Assembly: GCA_023091735.1 (NCBI GenBank)
Contig: JALKBU010000323.1
Location: forward strand, 1 to 48,412
Direction: 5' to 3'
Origin: Trichomonas tenax
Lineage: Eukaryota; Parabasalia; Trichomonadida; Trichomonadidae
DNA length: 48,412 nt
Shown here: piece by piece, positions 1 to 9,055 of the stretch
Numbering within the stretch: the stretch's first letter is position 1
Layout of the letters: each line of letters starts with the position of its first letter
Notes under the pieces: model-generated
What the model was told of the DNA's origin: nothing
The model's input: only the letters and a program-made list of their open reading frames with translations
Databases searched by the model: none
Program-made: the position numbers and the translations under genes

Positions 1-127
1 TTTATATATCCACAGCATTTTAGATGGGAAAATTTTTCATTTGCCACCAAAATTAGACCTTAAATATTCATACTGGCGGAGAAAAATCGAGATGTTTGAG
101 TAGACGTAGAAAATTCAGTGACGCCAT
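1..127 (+). repeat. Terminal repeat, left copy
   Basis: Bases 1-127 match the reverse complement of bases 48285-48411 at 124 of 127 positions by my alignment. The three differences are one in the stretch near base 22 and two near base 114. Similarity stops abruptly after the shared GACGCCAT at 121-127. The sequence does not encode an obvious protein. The simplest reading is that both window ends lie in copies of one dispersed repeat, where an assembly would break. Terminal inverted repeats of one very large element are a less likely alternative. Confidence 0.9.
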
Positions 128-2393
128 CAAAATAATTTGACCCAAAAAATCCTTTTCTATAGATTCCAATGGTCCAAATTAAGCCAATATTTGTTGTATA
201 TTCGTAAATAGGCTTGAATATGATGTAGCAATGACTTAAGAAGGAAAGTTGAGAGTAAGCTTCGTTTGTTGGTTTCGCATGAATTATTTATGTTACTTGG
301 GAAATGCGACCCATGTATTGCTATGCATGATGTGACAATCGCGGTTTTGAAAATTTTTGGAATTGATCAGTCAGAAACTGCTCATTTATTGGAAACGAAG
401 TTTCAGACATGCTCAGCCATCATCTATTAGATCATGATAGAGGTCCTTCATATCATTATAATTTGTATTCTTGGCCAAGAAAATTAATAAAGAAACTTCC
501 AATTTCTCAAATTCTTTGCCAGAAAAAATTGTAAACTTTCATGTCACTATTGTTATTCTATATGAATAGAGCAAAATATTAAAAAATCAATTTCCGATTT
601 TATGCCATTTCCAGATTATCGGAAATCCCTCAATATCTTCCAATTGATATATGCATTCTTCACATAACAAGGATCATATTTATCAACTTTTTGAATTATC
701 TTCCAGATCAAATTTCCTGCTTCGAAAACGTCATTTTTCATTCGATTTTGCTCACTTTTCTGGAAGTTGTTGGCTGGAAATTTCCAGAGAAAATCAGCAT
801 TCAAGGTTATTTGGTCATTCGACTTTACGTTACTGTGAATTTTCTTGTTTTTTCTGACATAATTTTGACATGTAAATACATATCAAACGTCAACATTGAA
901 CTTTACATGTCATAATTAATTTACGTGTCATATTTCATTTCTTCTATTTGAGCAGACCGATAATCGTGTCAGTCTAACTGGCAAATATATCTTAGTCTAG
1001 CATTTGATTGCTGAGTAATATTTTAGATTTTTGGTTTTTTGCCAACAGATTTTCAGCTCTGTCAAGGTTAAATTTATTGTTATGATCACATACATATGGC
1101 CTCCTCCTGGAGTGTGTAAACATTTGCCTAAACATTTTTTGTTTTTCGCTTTCTACATGGAAAATTCACAATCGATATCTGTAACTTTTGTTATTTTATG
1201 CTCATTCTCTTCGGATTCCACTACGCTTTCATTTGCCTAATCGATTTGCTGGCTAAAAGATCGTAATAACAATAGAAGTTGACGAATTAATCGATTTTGT
1301 TGCTTTATCTCCAGATTTCTCTTCGGAAGAGTGAAATACAGCATAAGGTTGTAAAAATATGACATTCTTTGCTTTAGTTCTTGTCTAGAAATTTAATGTC
1401 AATTCATTGATTTCATTTGTCGTATATGTTCCTGAACTCTCAACACTTAAAATATACTCACTATGTTAATCATGATTTCGATGGTTAGCATTTGAACAAA
1501 CATATTTTAAACCAAAGTTGTCATTATCAAAGATAATTATGTGTTTTTAACAAATGTCTATATGATACCTATAAAATATTCATTAACTTGACTTGATTTC
1601 ACTTATTAAAATATGGTGTTGTCCCTTAATTTAAAATGACTCATTTATGATCTCAATTTTTTGACGCCCAAATTTATGAAATATGATTTAGCAATGAATA
1701 TTTTGCTATTTTCCAAAGAAATATTTTGAAAATATAAGAAGATCTTCAAACAATTGTAACATTTGGTGGATAATTGCTTTGACACTGAATAACAGTCTCC
1801 ACACTGATTGCAAAGCGGAATTAAAGGGATTTACACCCCCTACGCACACTTCCGTTACTTTTGCGCGTGCGAGACCAATTTTTACAGTGAGTTGCAGAGT
1901 TATATTTTGAAAACCCGCAATACTCTCTGAGTAGAAGCGACATCCGGAGGATTCACATATGTCATATTTCCATTTACACGCTATGTTGAGTCCTCCGCAG
2001 CCTACAGGCGCAAAAGAAACGAGTTTTTAGGCGATATGTTTTTGTGATCATAATTTCTCTTAGACGGACAACGATGGGCTCTTGCGGAAACTTGCTCATT
2101 CGCTTTAGAAGGAGTCATATATGATATATTTAGAACAAAACTGGAAATAGTGTAAGGTTCAACAAAATAAAAACACACAGTTTAAGAAAGTTTATTAACT
2201 GTTTTTGATTATTTAAAAGTCAAAAATTAGAAATATGCTTGGAAGTATACTGCATGTCGAGTTTTATGTTGTTAACAAAAAATTGAATGACGATCAAGTT
2301 TTATGAAGAGACCGTTAGTATAAATGCGTCTATTATTATGATCTCTGGTGATGGCAGAGCGTATAATGATAAAAATTTTTATATAAAAATTTT
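128..2393. other. Gene-poor region with decayed coding fragments
   Basis: No intact gene is convincing here. Short open stretches exist on both strands. One runs from an ATG at 323 to a stop near 450 on the plus strand. Another is a 62-codon frame at 616-804 on the minus strand. They are short, AT-rich and unrecognised. Three close matches to TTTACRTGTCA or its complement lie at 866-876, 902-912 and 920-930. The 1.8-2.12 kb part is richer in G+C than its surroundings and is listed separately as a probable relic. Confidence 0.5.
1880..2118 (-). pseudogene. Decayed protein-coding fragment
   Basis: Reading the minus strand from an ATG at 2116-2118 gives 38 open codons with ordinary amino-acid composition (MTPSKANEQVSARAHR at the start). 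In-frame stops follow at 2002-2004 and shortly after. Coding-like sequence then resumes (NMTYVNPPDVASTQRVLRVF) before further stops. The stretch is noticeably more GC-rich than its flanks. I do not recognise the family. Its position beside the terminal repeat makes a decayed mobile-element gene possible, but this is inference only. Confidence 0.35.
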
Positions 2394-2401
2394 TCAAATT
2401 T
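2394..2401 (+). promoter_or_regulatory. Initiator-like element of the 2415 gene
   Basis: TCAAATTT lies 18 bases upstream of the ATG at 2415. It resembles the trichomonad initiator (Inr, TCA followed by a pyrimidine and A/T) and the same motif seen before several other genes in this window. Confidence 0.5.
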
Positions 2402-2414
2402 TTTATACAAAAAC

Positions 2415-2927
2415 ATGGAAAGCGATCAACGTGTCACCCTCACATTATTCTCTCCCATTGGGGACTCGAAAATGGTCATTGTGAGGCTCTCTCAGCAGGT
2501 GAGGGTCCTTCAGAATATGTTTCCTTTGAATAACAGGAAATTCTATTTCAACGGGATGGCGATGCTCGAAACGCGGCCTTTCTCGTTCTATTCGATCAAG
2601 GACAACGACTCAATCATCGCAGTCACATACACTGATCCGACATTTCAGCATCAAGTTGGCTCATTGTTTTGGCAACACGCTTCCATCATTGATAAAAACA
2701 TGTCTGACGCTACGAGGTTTAATAACGCACTCAAGCTGTCGCGTGAATACTTGAGAATTCAAGATATTCCAATGCGTCATCTCGATGCTAAGCCCGCGGC
2801 AATGAGGAAGATTCTTTCTAATGTTGCGGCGATGGAGAATGCAGTTCCAAACATTCCGCATACCCCAACAATTACTGAAATTCCTAGAATATTGTCAAAG
2901 GACCCTCTCCCGAGATTTTGGATATGA
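2415..2927 (+). CDS. Ubiquitin-like domain protein, 170 aa
   Basis: The N-terminal ~75 residues form a ubiquitin-like domain. The stretch FYFNGMAMLETRPFSFYSIKD aligns with the [20 protein letters not shown] region of ubiquitin, followed by a hydrophobic strand (SIIAV). Residues ~80-170 are a non-ubiquitin extension (DATRFNNALKLSREYLRIQD) ending in Phe-Trp-Ile with no di-glycine. It therefore cannot be conjugated like ubiquitin and is more likely an adaptor-type Ubl protein. The ATG at 2415 is chosen because the domain begins there and an initiator-like TCAAATTT precedes it. An overlapping frame starting at 2287 has no recognisable content. The partner and pathway are unknown. I am sure of the Ubl fold and unsure of the role. 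Confidence 0.8.
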   Translation: MESDQRVTLTLFSPIGDSKMVIVRLSQQVRVLQNMFPLNNRKFYFNGMAMLETRPFSFYSIKDNDSIIAVTYTDPTFQHQVGSLFWQHASIIDKNMSDATRFNNALKLSREYLRIQDIPMRHLDAKPAAMRKILSNVAAMENAVPNIPHTPTITEIPRILSKDPLPRFWI

Positions 2928-3006
2928 TATACATAGCATATACTACAATTGTATTAACTAGTATGAGCGAACAAAAAAATTCGCAATTTTGTTGAAATAT
3001 TGTTTG

Positions 3007-5457
3007 TTATTTGGTTTCAGTTGAATAGCTCGCTGATATCGAATTGACTCCGGAGTTAGTGCTCGCAGCCTGCATCGATGTACCAAACTGAATTTGATAC
3101 AAAGATGGATTATACGTAGAAGTACTGAAACTTAAGTTTTCGAAACCTTCAGATGTTTTGTCTTTATCCGGTAATATCATTTTTAAGTTTCTTGTTGGAA
3201 TAAATTTTTTCTTTCTCAACTTTTTAACAGGTTCAACGCTATTCGATCTGAGGAGTGGCGACTGCCTTGTCAACGAGTGCTTTTCTGGCACTATAACAGG
3301 ATCATCTGAAATTAATTGTTTGATTTCTTCAGACATATTTTGCGTTCTCCAATAGCCCTTCTTTAACGCGCTGTGTGGTGTGGATACCTTCTCCTTAGGC
3401 TGCACAACTTTTGGAGGTGGAATAATTTCGACTTTGTTTTCTTCTTTGTCTTCTGCTGATCTAACTGATTTACTGCGTTTTGCAGACTTTTTCTCTTTGG
3501 TTGATATCGAGGTGGGCCTGATTGGTTTGTCTGTTTCTGATGATTTTGCATCTGATGAAACATTTGAACCTTCAATCGTTTTGATCTTAGGAGATGCAAT
3601 TTCTTTGATAGGTGAGGACTTTGATAACTGTTTTTCGTCCGCTGATTTATCCTTTGATAATTTACGCTTTGATCTTGGCGTTTCAGATGCATCTGAGTTT
3701 ACTGACTTCAAATGGCGTTTCTTCTTTAAGCGGTTCTTTTCATCGGTTTGCTGTTTCGCTTTTTTAGCCATTTTATCTTGTATTTCTTCTTCAGGTGTCT
3801 TCGATGAACAAACAACGATTTTTCTTCCATCTTCAGTACACCTGGATCTATTTATAACGCCGTTTTCGTCAATAGTCTCTAAATAATAGCGCTTATCGAT
3901 CATTATAACGCAAGGCTTCACTTTCTTGAGTATTTCTGGATTTGGTTCAAATGTATCGATTCTATCTATCTCTTTTTCGTTGAGAAATTCCCTGAGTGCA
4001 GCAGGAAAAGTTCCGTATTTTGAAATGAATTCTTCTGAATTCATTATCATTGGTGAAATCGAGAATGTTTCATCCTCTGGTAAAATTCTTTCCGTTTTTA
4101 GCTGTAATGTATCATTTTTCGATGTGTTTGGTTTTCTTTTGTATTTTTTCACATGAACTTTAGTAATAAATATCTGTGATTGAACGAATTTCGGTTCATT
4201 TTCGTATACAGTATACTCCTGATTATTCACAGGATCTGTAATTGCTTGTGATGATTGAGAATATTTGAAATATACCTTTTTGTTTGTGTTTGTATTCGTC
4301 TCACACGACATTTCCTCGTCTGACGCGAACTCGTATAAGAATTTCTTCGGCTTTTCATGTTTGCTTGCGTTTTGAGATTCTTGTGTGAAATCATTATTTT
4401 TTATTTGTTTCGCTTCTTGCAATGTGTTCTGTTTTGTTTGAGGTGATATTGGATTCAAAGAGACCACATCCAATGGAACTACGTTGAATTCAGGTATTTC
4501 TGGAGGCAAAATGAAACCTTCATTTGGAATTGCTTGTTCAATGGCTACGATTGTGTTATTAGCAGGATTTTTGTGCTGTGTAATTATTTTGATGTATCTT
4601 TTCTCAATTGGTGGAGGTTTAGCGAAAGTTTTTTGCAATTCATATTCTGGATCAGAATCAAATTCATAAATCGACCTATCATAGAGTTTTACATCGTTAG
4701 GATCGTTGAATTCTAATTGCTTTGCAGTATCTTTCGTTGTATCTTTTGTCATTATTTGCTTGCTTTGTTCATCCGATTCAGTCTCTGGAATAGAGAGTAT
4801 TTGTACTTCTATGCTTGCGTCTATGCTTTTAGATCTTGCTAATTTCGCCATTTTATTCTTTTTATTTGATTTCGCGGATTTGTTTCCATTCTTTGCACCA
4901 TCTTCAGGTACATCAGGAAACTGAAACTGTAGTGGTGTATTCGACTTTTTACTCTTTTTATTTTTCTTTCTCTTTTTTGTTTTTGGTGTTTTAGGCGATG
5001 TACATTCGTTACCCCCTGTTGCATCTGATTTCTGCTCCGTTTTTGTATGGATTGAGCGCTTTGCTTTCTTTTTTGTTGGTTTTTTGATATTTGTTATTTC
5101 CGCATTTGTCTTTCCTTTTGTTTCTGTTGCAGTGTAGTCTTCTACGATAACAGTTTCCAACACTTTAACAGGCTCTTCTTCAACTCTTTCGAATTTGGTT
5201 GTAACTTCGCCTGTATCAGCGTTAGTTCTAGTTATCTTTTTGATGTGCACTGTCTGTGTGTAAATTCTTTTCTTGCTTTTCGATATTTCGTCGAATCTCG
5301 GATCATCACTATTAATTAAAGTAACAGTGCCATCGCGATGTATGATTTTGCGGATCATTCGATGCTTGTTTGCGTTCTTTTCGTCGTTGTTGCACGCATT
5401 GGATGTTTTATTTGATGGATTTTCGCGTGCACAAGCATCCATTGTCACCTTTTTCAT
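3007..5457 (-). CDS. Large Lys/Ser-rich protein of unknown function, 816 aa
   Basis: I do not recognise a family. The protein is highly charged and mostly predicted disordered. It has many basic clusters (KKPTKKKAKRS, KTKKRKKNKKSKKSN, KKKRHLK) that could act as nuclear-localisation or nucleic-acid-binding patches. These are interleaved with short beta-like stretches that share a pattern of hydrophobic/Lys repeats (HIKKITRTN, RYIKIITQHK, FITKVHVKKYK), suggesting weak internal repeats. Tyr/Phe-acidic motifs (YEFDSDPEYE, YEFASDEEMS) recur. The frame is open further upstream to an ATG at 5784, but that part overlaps the nucleoplasmin-like gene. The ATG at 5457 directly follows a strong initiator match (TCAATTTTCATCG) and gives a leader of about 11 bases, so I place the start there; 5442 is a second choice. 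It lies 103 bp downstream of the nucleoplasmin-like gene on the same strand. Confidence 0.8.
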   Translation of the reverse strand: MKKVTMDACARENPSNKTSNACNNDEKNANKHRMIRKIIHRDGTVTLINSDDPRFDEISKSKKRIYTQTVHIKKITRTNADTGEVTTKFERVEEEPVKVLETVIVEDYTATETKGKTNAEITNIKKPTKKKAKRSIHTKTEQKSDATGGNECTSPKTPKTKKRKKNKKSKKSNTPLQFQFPDVPEDGAKNGNKSAKSNKKNKMAKLARSKSIDASIEVQILSIPETESDEQSKQIMTKDTTKDTAKQLEFNDPNDVKLYDRSIYEFDSDPEYELQKTFAKPPPIEKRYIKIITQHKNPANNTIVAIEQAIPNEGFILPPEIPEFNVVPLDVVSLNPISPQTKQNTLQEAKQIKNNDFTQESQNASKHEKPKKFLYEFASDEEMSCETNTNTNKKVYFKYSQSSQAITDPVNNQEYTVYENEPKFVQSQIFITKVHVKKYKRKPNTSKNDTLQLKTERILPEDETFSISPMIMNSEEFISKYGTFPAALREFLNEKEIDRIDTFEPNPEILKKVKPCVIMIDKRYYLETIDENGVINRSRCTEDGRKIVVCSSKTPEEEIQDKMAKKAKQQTDEKNRLKKKRHLKSVNSDASETPRSKRKLSKDKSADEKQLSKSSPIKEIASPKIKTIEGSNVSSDAKSSETDKPIRPTSISTKEKKSAKRSKSVRSAEDKEENKVEIIPPPKVVQPKEKVSTPHSALKKGYWRTQNMSEEIKQLISDDPVIVPEKHSLTRQSPLLRSNSVEPVKKLRKKKFIPTRNLKMILPDKDKTSEGFENLSFSTSTYNPSLYQIQFGTSMQAASTNSGVNSISASYSTETK

Positions 5458-5470
5458 CGATGAAAATTGA
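5458..5470 (-). promoter_or_regulatory. Initiator element (Inr) of the 816-aa gene
   Basis: On the minus strand the sequence TCAATTTTCATCG abuts the ATG at 5457. It matches the Trichomonas vaginalis Inr (TCAYTWYTCATTA) at most positions, differing mainly in the Y and the final TA. It is the main reason for rejecting the longer upstream start. Confidence 0.7.
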
Positions 5471-5560
5471 AAAGCAGTATAACATACATCTATAGACAGT
5501 CCTTTTACAAATACACAAGTAATATAGCGAAAGAATGAAAATATTGATATAAAAATTTGA

Positions 5561-6034
5561 TTATTCATGTTTTTGTTCTTCCTCATCATGAGCATATGCT
5601 TTCTCTTGGCTCTGTTCTTTTGGTTCTTCCTGGTTTTTGTCTTCTTCCGCATTTTCACTATCTTCTTCATCTCCATAACCGTCAGAATAATAATATTGCT
5701 GCGAATTTGAATCAGAATCGGGTTGATTTGATGAAAACGGTGCTTTATCAGGCTCAAAATAGCCTGAAACATGAACTGGAGCATCTCCAGCGACTCTCAA
5801 TGTCAATTGGAATCCTGCTGATACGTGGATGTTCAGAGGAACGGTTACATTCTGTGTAGCATAGAGATCTGCAACAGGGCCTTCTGTTTTTTCTATTTGA
5901 ATAAAAAGTCTGGAATGTGCTGTTTCTGGGGCTTCTGGATCGATAACGGCTCGAGATATAACTAAATCGCCACGGATGTGAGCTCTGTAATAATTATTTG
6001 GAACAATTTTAGCTCCAAAAAAAGTATTGTTCAT
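5561..6034 (-). CDS. Nucleoplasmin-like histone chaperone, 157 aa
   Basis: Residues 1 to ~100 resemble the nucleoplasmin-like domain found in nucleoplasmins and at the N terminus of nuclear FKBPs. It starts with a FFGAKI motif equivalent to FWG.EL, has a series of beta strands (DLVISRAVID, RLFIQIEKTE, FQLTLRVAGD) and ends with VHVSGYFEPD, matching the family V.LTGYY strand. Residues ~105-157 form a Gln/Ser then very acidic tail (GDEEDSENAEEDK), typical of histone chaperones. No FKBP domain follows. The frame is open 15 bases further upstream, but the first codon there is GTG. The first ATG is 6034 (MNNTFFGAK) and is chosen. CCATTT 10 bases upstream is a weak initiator-like match. Confidence 0.8.
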   Translation of the reverse strand: MNNTFFGAKIVPNNYYRAHIRGDLVISRAVIDPEAPETAHSRLFIQIEKTEGPVADLYATQNVTVPLNIHVSAGFQLTLRVAGDAPVHVSGYFEPDKAPFSSNQPDSDSNSQQYYYSDGYGDEEDSENAEEDKNQEEPKEQSQEKAYAHDEEEQKHE

Positions 6035-6319
6035 AATTTTAAATGGCACTTTTTAGAAAATTATTTTTTTGATTTTTCAACCATATTCCAATACTACTAA
6101 TAAAATAAATAACTTTTCATCGATTTATTTATCATCAAAACCTTTTTTTGACATTGATTTTTCATATTGATAGAAAATTTTGCAAATCTTTTTTGTAATA
6201 ATGAATAATATTTGAAAAAATTTAGCTCAAAATCCATTTGCTGATAAGTCAAAGCAAGTGTTTGGTATCATATAAAGCATTTATAATATAACATAACAAA
6301 TTAATAAATTAAAATTACG

Positions 6320-7015
6320 TTAGTACATAGAAAATCGTTTTGGTTTTGATATGACTATATCGATAACACCTTGTTCATCACTGCTGTATTCTTCTGCTGA
6401 TTGAAGGAAAGGACTTTGATGAGATTGTAGTTCGTTGGATTTTAACGACTCTATTGGCGAATCATCAACAAATTTGTCGTCCTCACTGGATGATTTTTGT
6501 TGTTGATTAATTTTTTGTGCATAAATTTCTTGAATATTTGTTTCTCCTTCTTCATTAAAATTCATTTCATCATCGTCATTATAATTAATTTTGTCTTCGT
6601 CCTCGTAATCCTCGAATTTATTGTTATCTTCAGCAGCAATTTCTTGAGATTCATTTCGTAATATTGGTTCAAAATCGACGTAAAGCATTACAGGCTTGTT
6701 GTTCTCTATCTCTTTGTCAGTGAAGTATATTTGCGTGTTAGATTCATCGGGTTGGAATGGTTTGAATGTGTTCGAGTCTACCTTCAACTGTTCGATCTGT
6801 TCTTTCACACCCGCTTTCTTTGCGAACCTGCTGTTCGATTTGAGGGAGTTTTTCGAGTCTGTCTCTGTTTTTGTATCAAAATCAAAGTCAAAGGACTTAT
6901 CAAAAGCTTTTATCGCGCTAATTCTCGTTTTTTTGTTCCTATGTGCTGACGTTGGCTCTATGTCAAATATCGACTTTCGCTTTTTTAAAGCTTCGTTCAA
7001 ACGTTTTTTATTCAT
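6320..7015 (-). CDS. Acidic protein of unknown function, 231 aa
   Basis: No family is recognised. The N terminus is basic with a likely nuclear-localisation patch (KKRLNEALKKRK, RNKKTR). The middle contains alternating FDFDFD and a hydrophobic segment (KPVMLYVDFEPIL) that may be the only folded element. Residues ~125-170 are strongly acidic (EDYEDEDKINYNDDDE), and the end is Ser/Gln-rich. The composition suggests a nuclear regulatory or chaperone-like protein, but this is inference. The frame continues upstream to 7042, but that codon is TTG. The first ATG is at 7015. A CCCTTT sequence 16 bases upstream resembles the CCTTT core of the T. vaginalis M5 promoter element. Confidence 0.65.
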   Translation of the reverse strand: MNKKRLNEALKKRKSIFDIEPTSAHRNKKTRISAIKAFDKSFDFDFDTKTETDSKNSLKSNSRFAKKAGVKEQIEQLKVDSNTFKPFQPDESNTQIYFTDKEIENNKPVMLYVDFEPILRNESQEIAAEDNNKFEDYEDEDKINYNDDDEMNFNEEGETNIQEIYAQKINQQQKSSSEDDKFVDDSPIESLKSNELQSHQSPFLQSAEEYSSDEQGVIDIVISKPKRFSMY

Positions 7016-7027
7016 TTCATAATTTAA

Positions 7028-7222
7028 ATCAAAGGGCTTCAAAAATTAAAGCAGGGGGAAGATTTTAAAATTCAAAGCAATTTATCTCGCGCTTTCGTTA
7101 TATTCATCAGCTGGTTTTCATACATTCTAGTAGGATACCATCGCAACTCTACTGCTGTTCTCGCTGAACAACTCTCTCAAGCGCTACACGTAAATAAAGA
7201 TAAAATCAGTATTTTCAGCATC
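7028..7222 (+). other. Coding-like 5' extension of the MFS gene without an ATG
   Basis: In the frame of the MFS gene, after a TAA at 7025-7027, all codons up to 7223 are open. They translate to a typical MFS first membrane helix and loop (LSRAFVIFISWFSYILVGYH, then RNSTAVLAEQLSQALHVNKD). No ATG occurs on the plus strand between about 6961 and 7222 in any frame. No trichomonad-type splice acceptor (ACTAACACACAG) is visible. The segment is therefore true coding sequence without a visible start codon. Confidence 0.75.
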
Positions 7223-8371
7223 ATGTTCTTCTGGCCCTACGGCATTATGCAGCCAATAGGTGGTCTATTTGCTGATGTCATGGAGCCGAGGTACCTTCTC
7301 TCTACATTTTCATTTCTGACAGCGACAGGAACTTTTATTATTGGATTTTCGCACAATTACTACTTGTCATGTGTCGCAAGATGCCTCGTTGGTATTGGAT
7401 GTGGCCCAATTTACGTTCCAATCGTAAGAATTATTGCAGATCTTTACTCTCCGGGATGGTTTAACCTTCTTAATGGAATTACTATGTCATGCGGCTCTGT
7501 TGGCGCTATACTGGCTGCGGGGCCATTGGCTTCGTTGGTCAAATATGTAGATTGGCAATGGACATTTTATATAACAGCAGGAATCGGCTTCGTAATATCG
7601 ATACTCGCGTTATTTTTCGTCAAAACACCCAAAAAGGATAACGGAAATGAGACATTAAAAGATAAATTCAAACAACTTTATCACAATTTCATGGTCGTTT
7701 CATGTAGCCTGTCTTTTTGGAAGCTGGCGTCATGGAGCATTACGTGCGGTACTACATTTTTCATTTTAACATCATTTTGGGGCGAATCATACTTAGAATC
7801 GGCTTTTGATTATACGAGTGAGCATGCTGGATATATAGTTATGATGCTGAGCCTCGCTTCGATCATTGGATCTCCATTTATGGCATTTTTAAGTGAGATA
7901 CTTCATACAAGAAAATGGATCGTTGTTTCTGGTTCAGTCGTTACATTAGACATCAGTATATTCTTCTTTGTCCTTCACAAGAAGATAAATGAAGTGTATA
8001 TTTGGATCCTTTTGTTCCTTTATGGAGCATTCACTTCTGCAGTTGTGCCTGTTGCTGTTACAATGTTTAAAGAGATGACAACACCTGAATCAACAGCTAC
8101 AGCTGCTGGATTAGCCAACTTTTATGCAACAGTTTCATCCGTTAGTCTCCAAGCATTGATTAGTGCATTGGCAATTAAAATCGATCCAAATCATCCAGAA
8201 AAGCATGAACTCAAAGCTTACAAATATGGACTTTGGCTTCCATACATTGTTATTTTATCTCTATCTCTGCTTGGTGCCCTTTCATTAACAGACACATATC
8301 ACAAATCGCATCACGCGCAACATACAGATCCTTTACTCAGTGAACACACTGCAAAAAAATATGACGAATAA
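7223..8371 (+). CDS. Major facilitator superfamily transporter, 5' end unresolved
   Basis: This is a polytopic membrane transporter of the MFS type. The first visible ATG is 7223, giving 382 residues with about 11 hydrophobic helices. An MFS motif-A equivalent, GGLFADVMEPRYLL, lies near residues 13-26. A conserved ARCLVGIGCGPIYVPIVR helix follows, then a central charged loop (KTPKKDNGNETLKDK) between the two six-helix halves. The C-terminal tail is hydrophilic (HHAQHTDPLLSEH). Helix 1 is encoded upstream of this ATG (see 7028-7222), so a protein starting at 7223 would lack it. The substrate cannot be assigned; I see no sugar-porter signature. The stop is TAA followed by A (TAAA, the trichomonad polyadenylation signal). 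The gene may be 5'-damaged, start at a non-ATG codon, or carry a sequencing error. Confidence 0.85.
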   Translation: MFFWPYGIMQPIGGLFADVMEPRYLLSTFSFLTATGTFIIGFSHNYYLSCVARCLVGIGCGPIYVPIVRIIADLYSPGWFNLLNGITMSCGSVGAILAAGPLASLVKYVDWQWTFYITAGIGFVISILALFFVKTPKKDNGNETLKDKFKQLYHNFMVVSCSLSFWKLASWSITCGTTFFILTSFWGESYLESAFDYTSEHAGYIVMMLSLASIIGSPFMAFLSEILHTRKWIVVSGSVVTLDISIFFFVLHKKINEVYIWILLFLYGAFTSAVVPVAVTMFKEMTTPESTATAAGLANFYATVSSVSLQALISALAIKIDPNHPEKHELKAYKYGLWLPYIVILSLSLLGALSLTDTYHKSHHAQHTDPLLSEHTAKKYDE

Positions 8372-9055
8372 ATTCTCTTTCTATACACACACATGTTCTA
8401 TTTTTAGTCATTATTTATCACGCGCTCCATGCTCAGTAATGAACAATCTCATCCAAATTCTTGTTATTTGATAGAACATGTTTAGAAAATAATGATGAAA
8501 TTAATTAGATAAATGAGATAAATTGTTGACGTTTAAGTCATTTTATCTTAGAAAGCTGATCATCTAATACCATTTCCTTCAGTCGATTTTTTTAAATTCT
8601 TCTTTTGCTAAATATTTAAATAATGAAGAATAATTTTCAAGGAATTATACAATCAGAACAATACCAAGCAATTGCGATAATGATATACATGAGTGCTCAT
8701 TCTTAAATTGCTTTTTCATCATATTGTGATCCAAGATTATCAATTTAGTGTTAAGGTACTTGCATAACAAACAATGAAGAGCTTGTGGAGAAAAAAGTGT
8801 GTATCACTGAGATTTTAGCAAGAACACTGTTTAATTAATTAATTCAATTTATGAGAAAAATGCATTTTCTAAAATGTTCAAATCTCTGTCTGTATTAGAA
8901 GCAAGCTTTGGACTTACCGCGTCATATAACAAGTTTTCACTAAAATAATTTCAAAAATATCAAATAACAAAACAATTTTTACTAAAAATTGACCCCAAAA
9001 CAACTCACTGTAAGTTTTATAGGTTTTTGAATTTTCAAATGTCGTAAAAATATCG
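8372..9055. other. Intergenic, no gene seen
   Basis: AT-rich spacer between the MFS and Myb genes. The only structure I see is an 11-bp perfect inverted repeat (ACATGTTCTAT at 8391-8401 and ATAGAACATGT at 8471-8481) just after the MFS stop codon. Its separation of about 70 bases makes a simple hairpin unlikely. Confidence 0.4.

Noticed and set aside
5458..5784. Longer start of the 816-aa gene at 5784
   Set aside because: The extra 109 residues overlap the nucleoplasmin-like gene in another frame, look like its shadow, and lie upstream of a strong initiator at 5458-5470.
6035..6049. Start of the nucleoplasmin-like gene at 6049
   Set aside because: The codon there is GTG. The first ATG, 6034, matches the domain start. 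The same correction applies to 7042 (TTG) and 13769 (GTG).
8391..8481. Inverted repeat after the MFS gene as a terminator hairpin
   Set aside because: The arms are only 11 bases with a ~70-base loop, and trichomonad 3' ends are set by a polyadenylation signal, not by hairpins.
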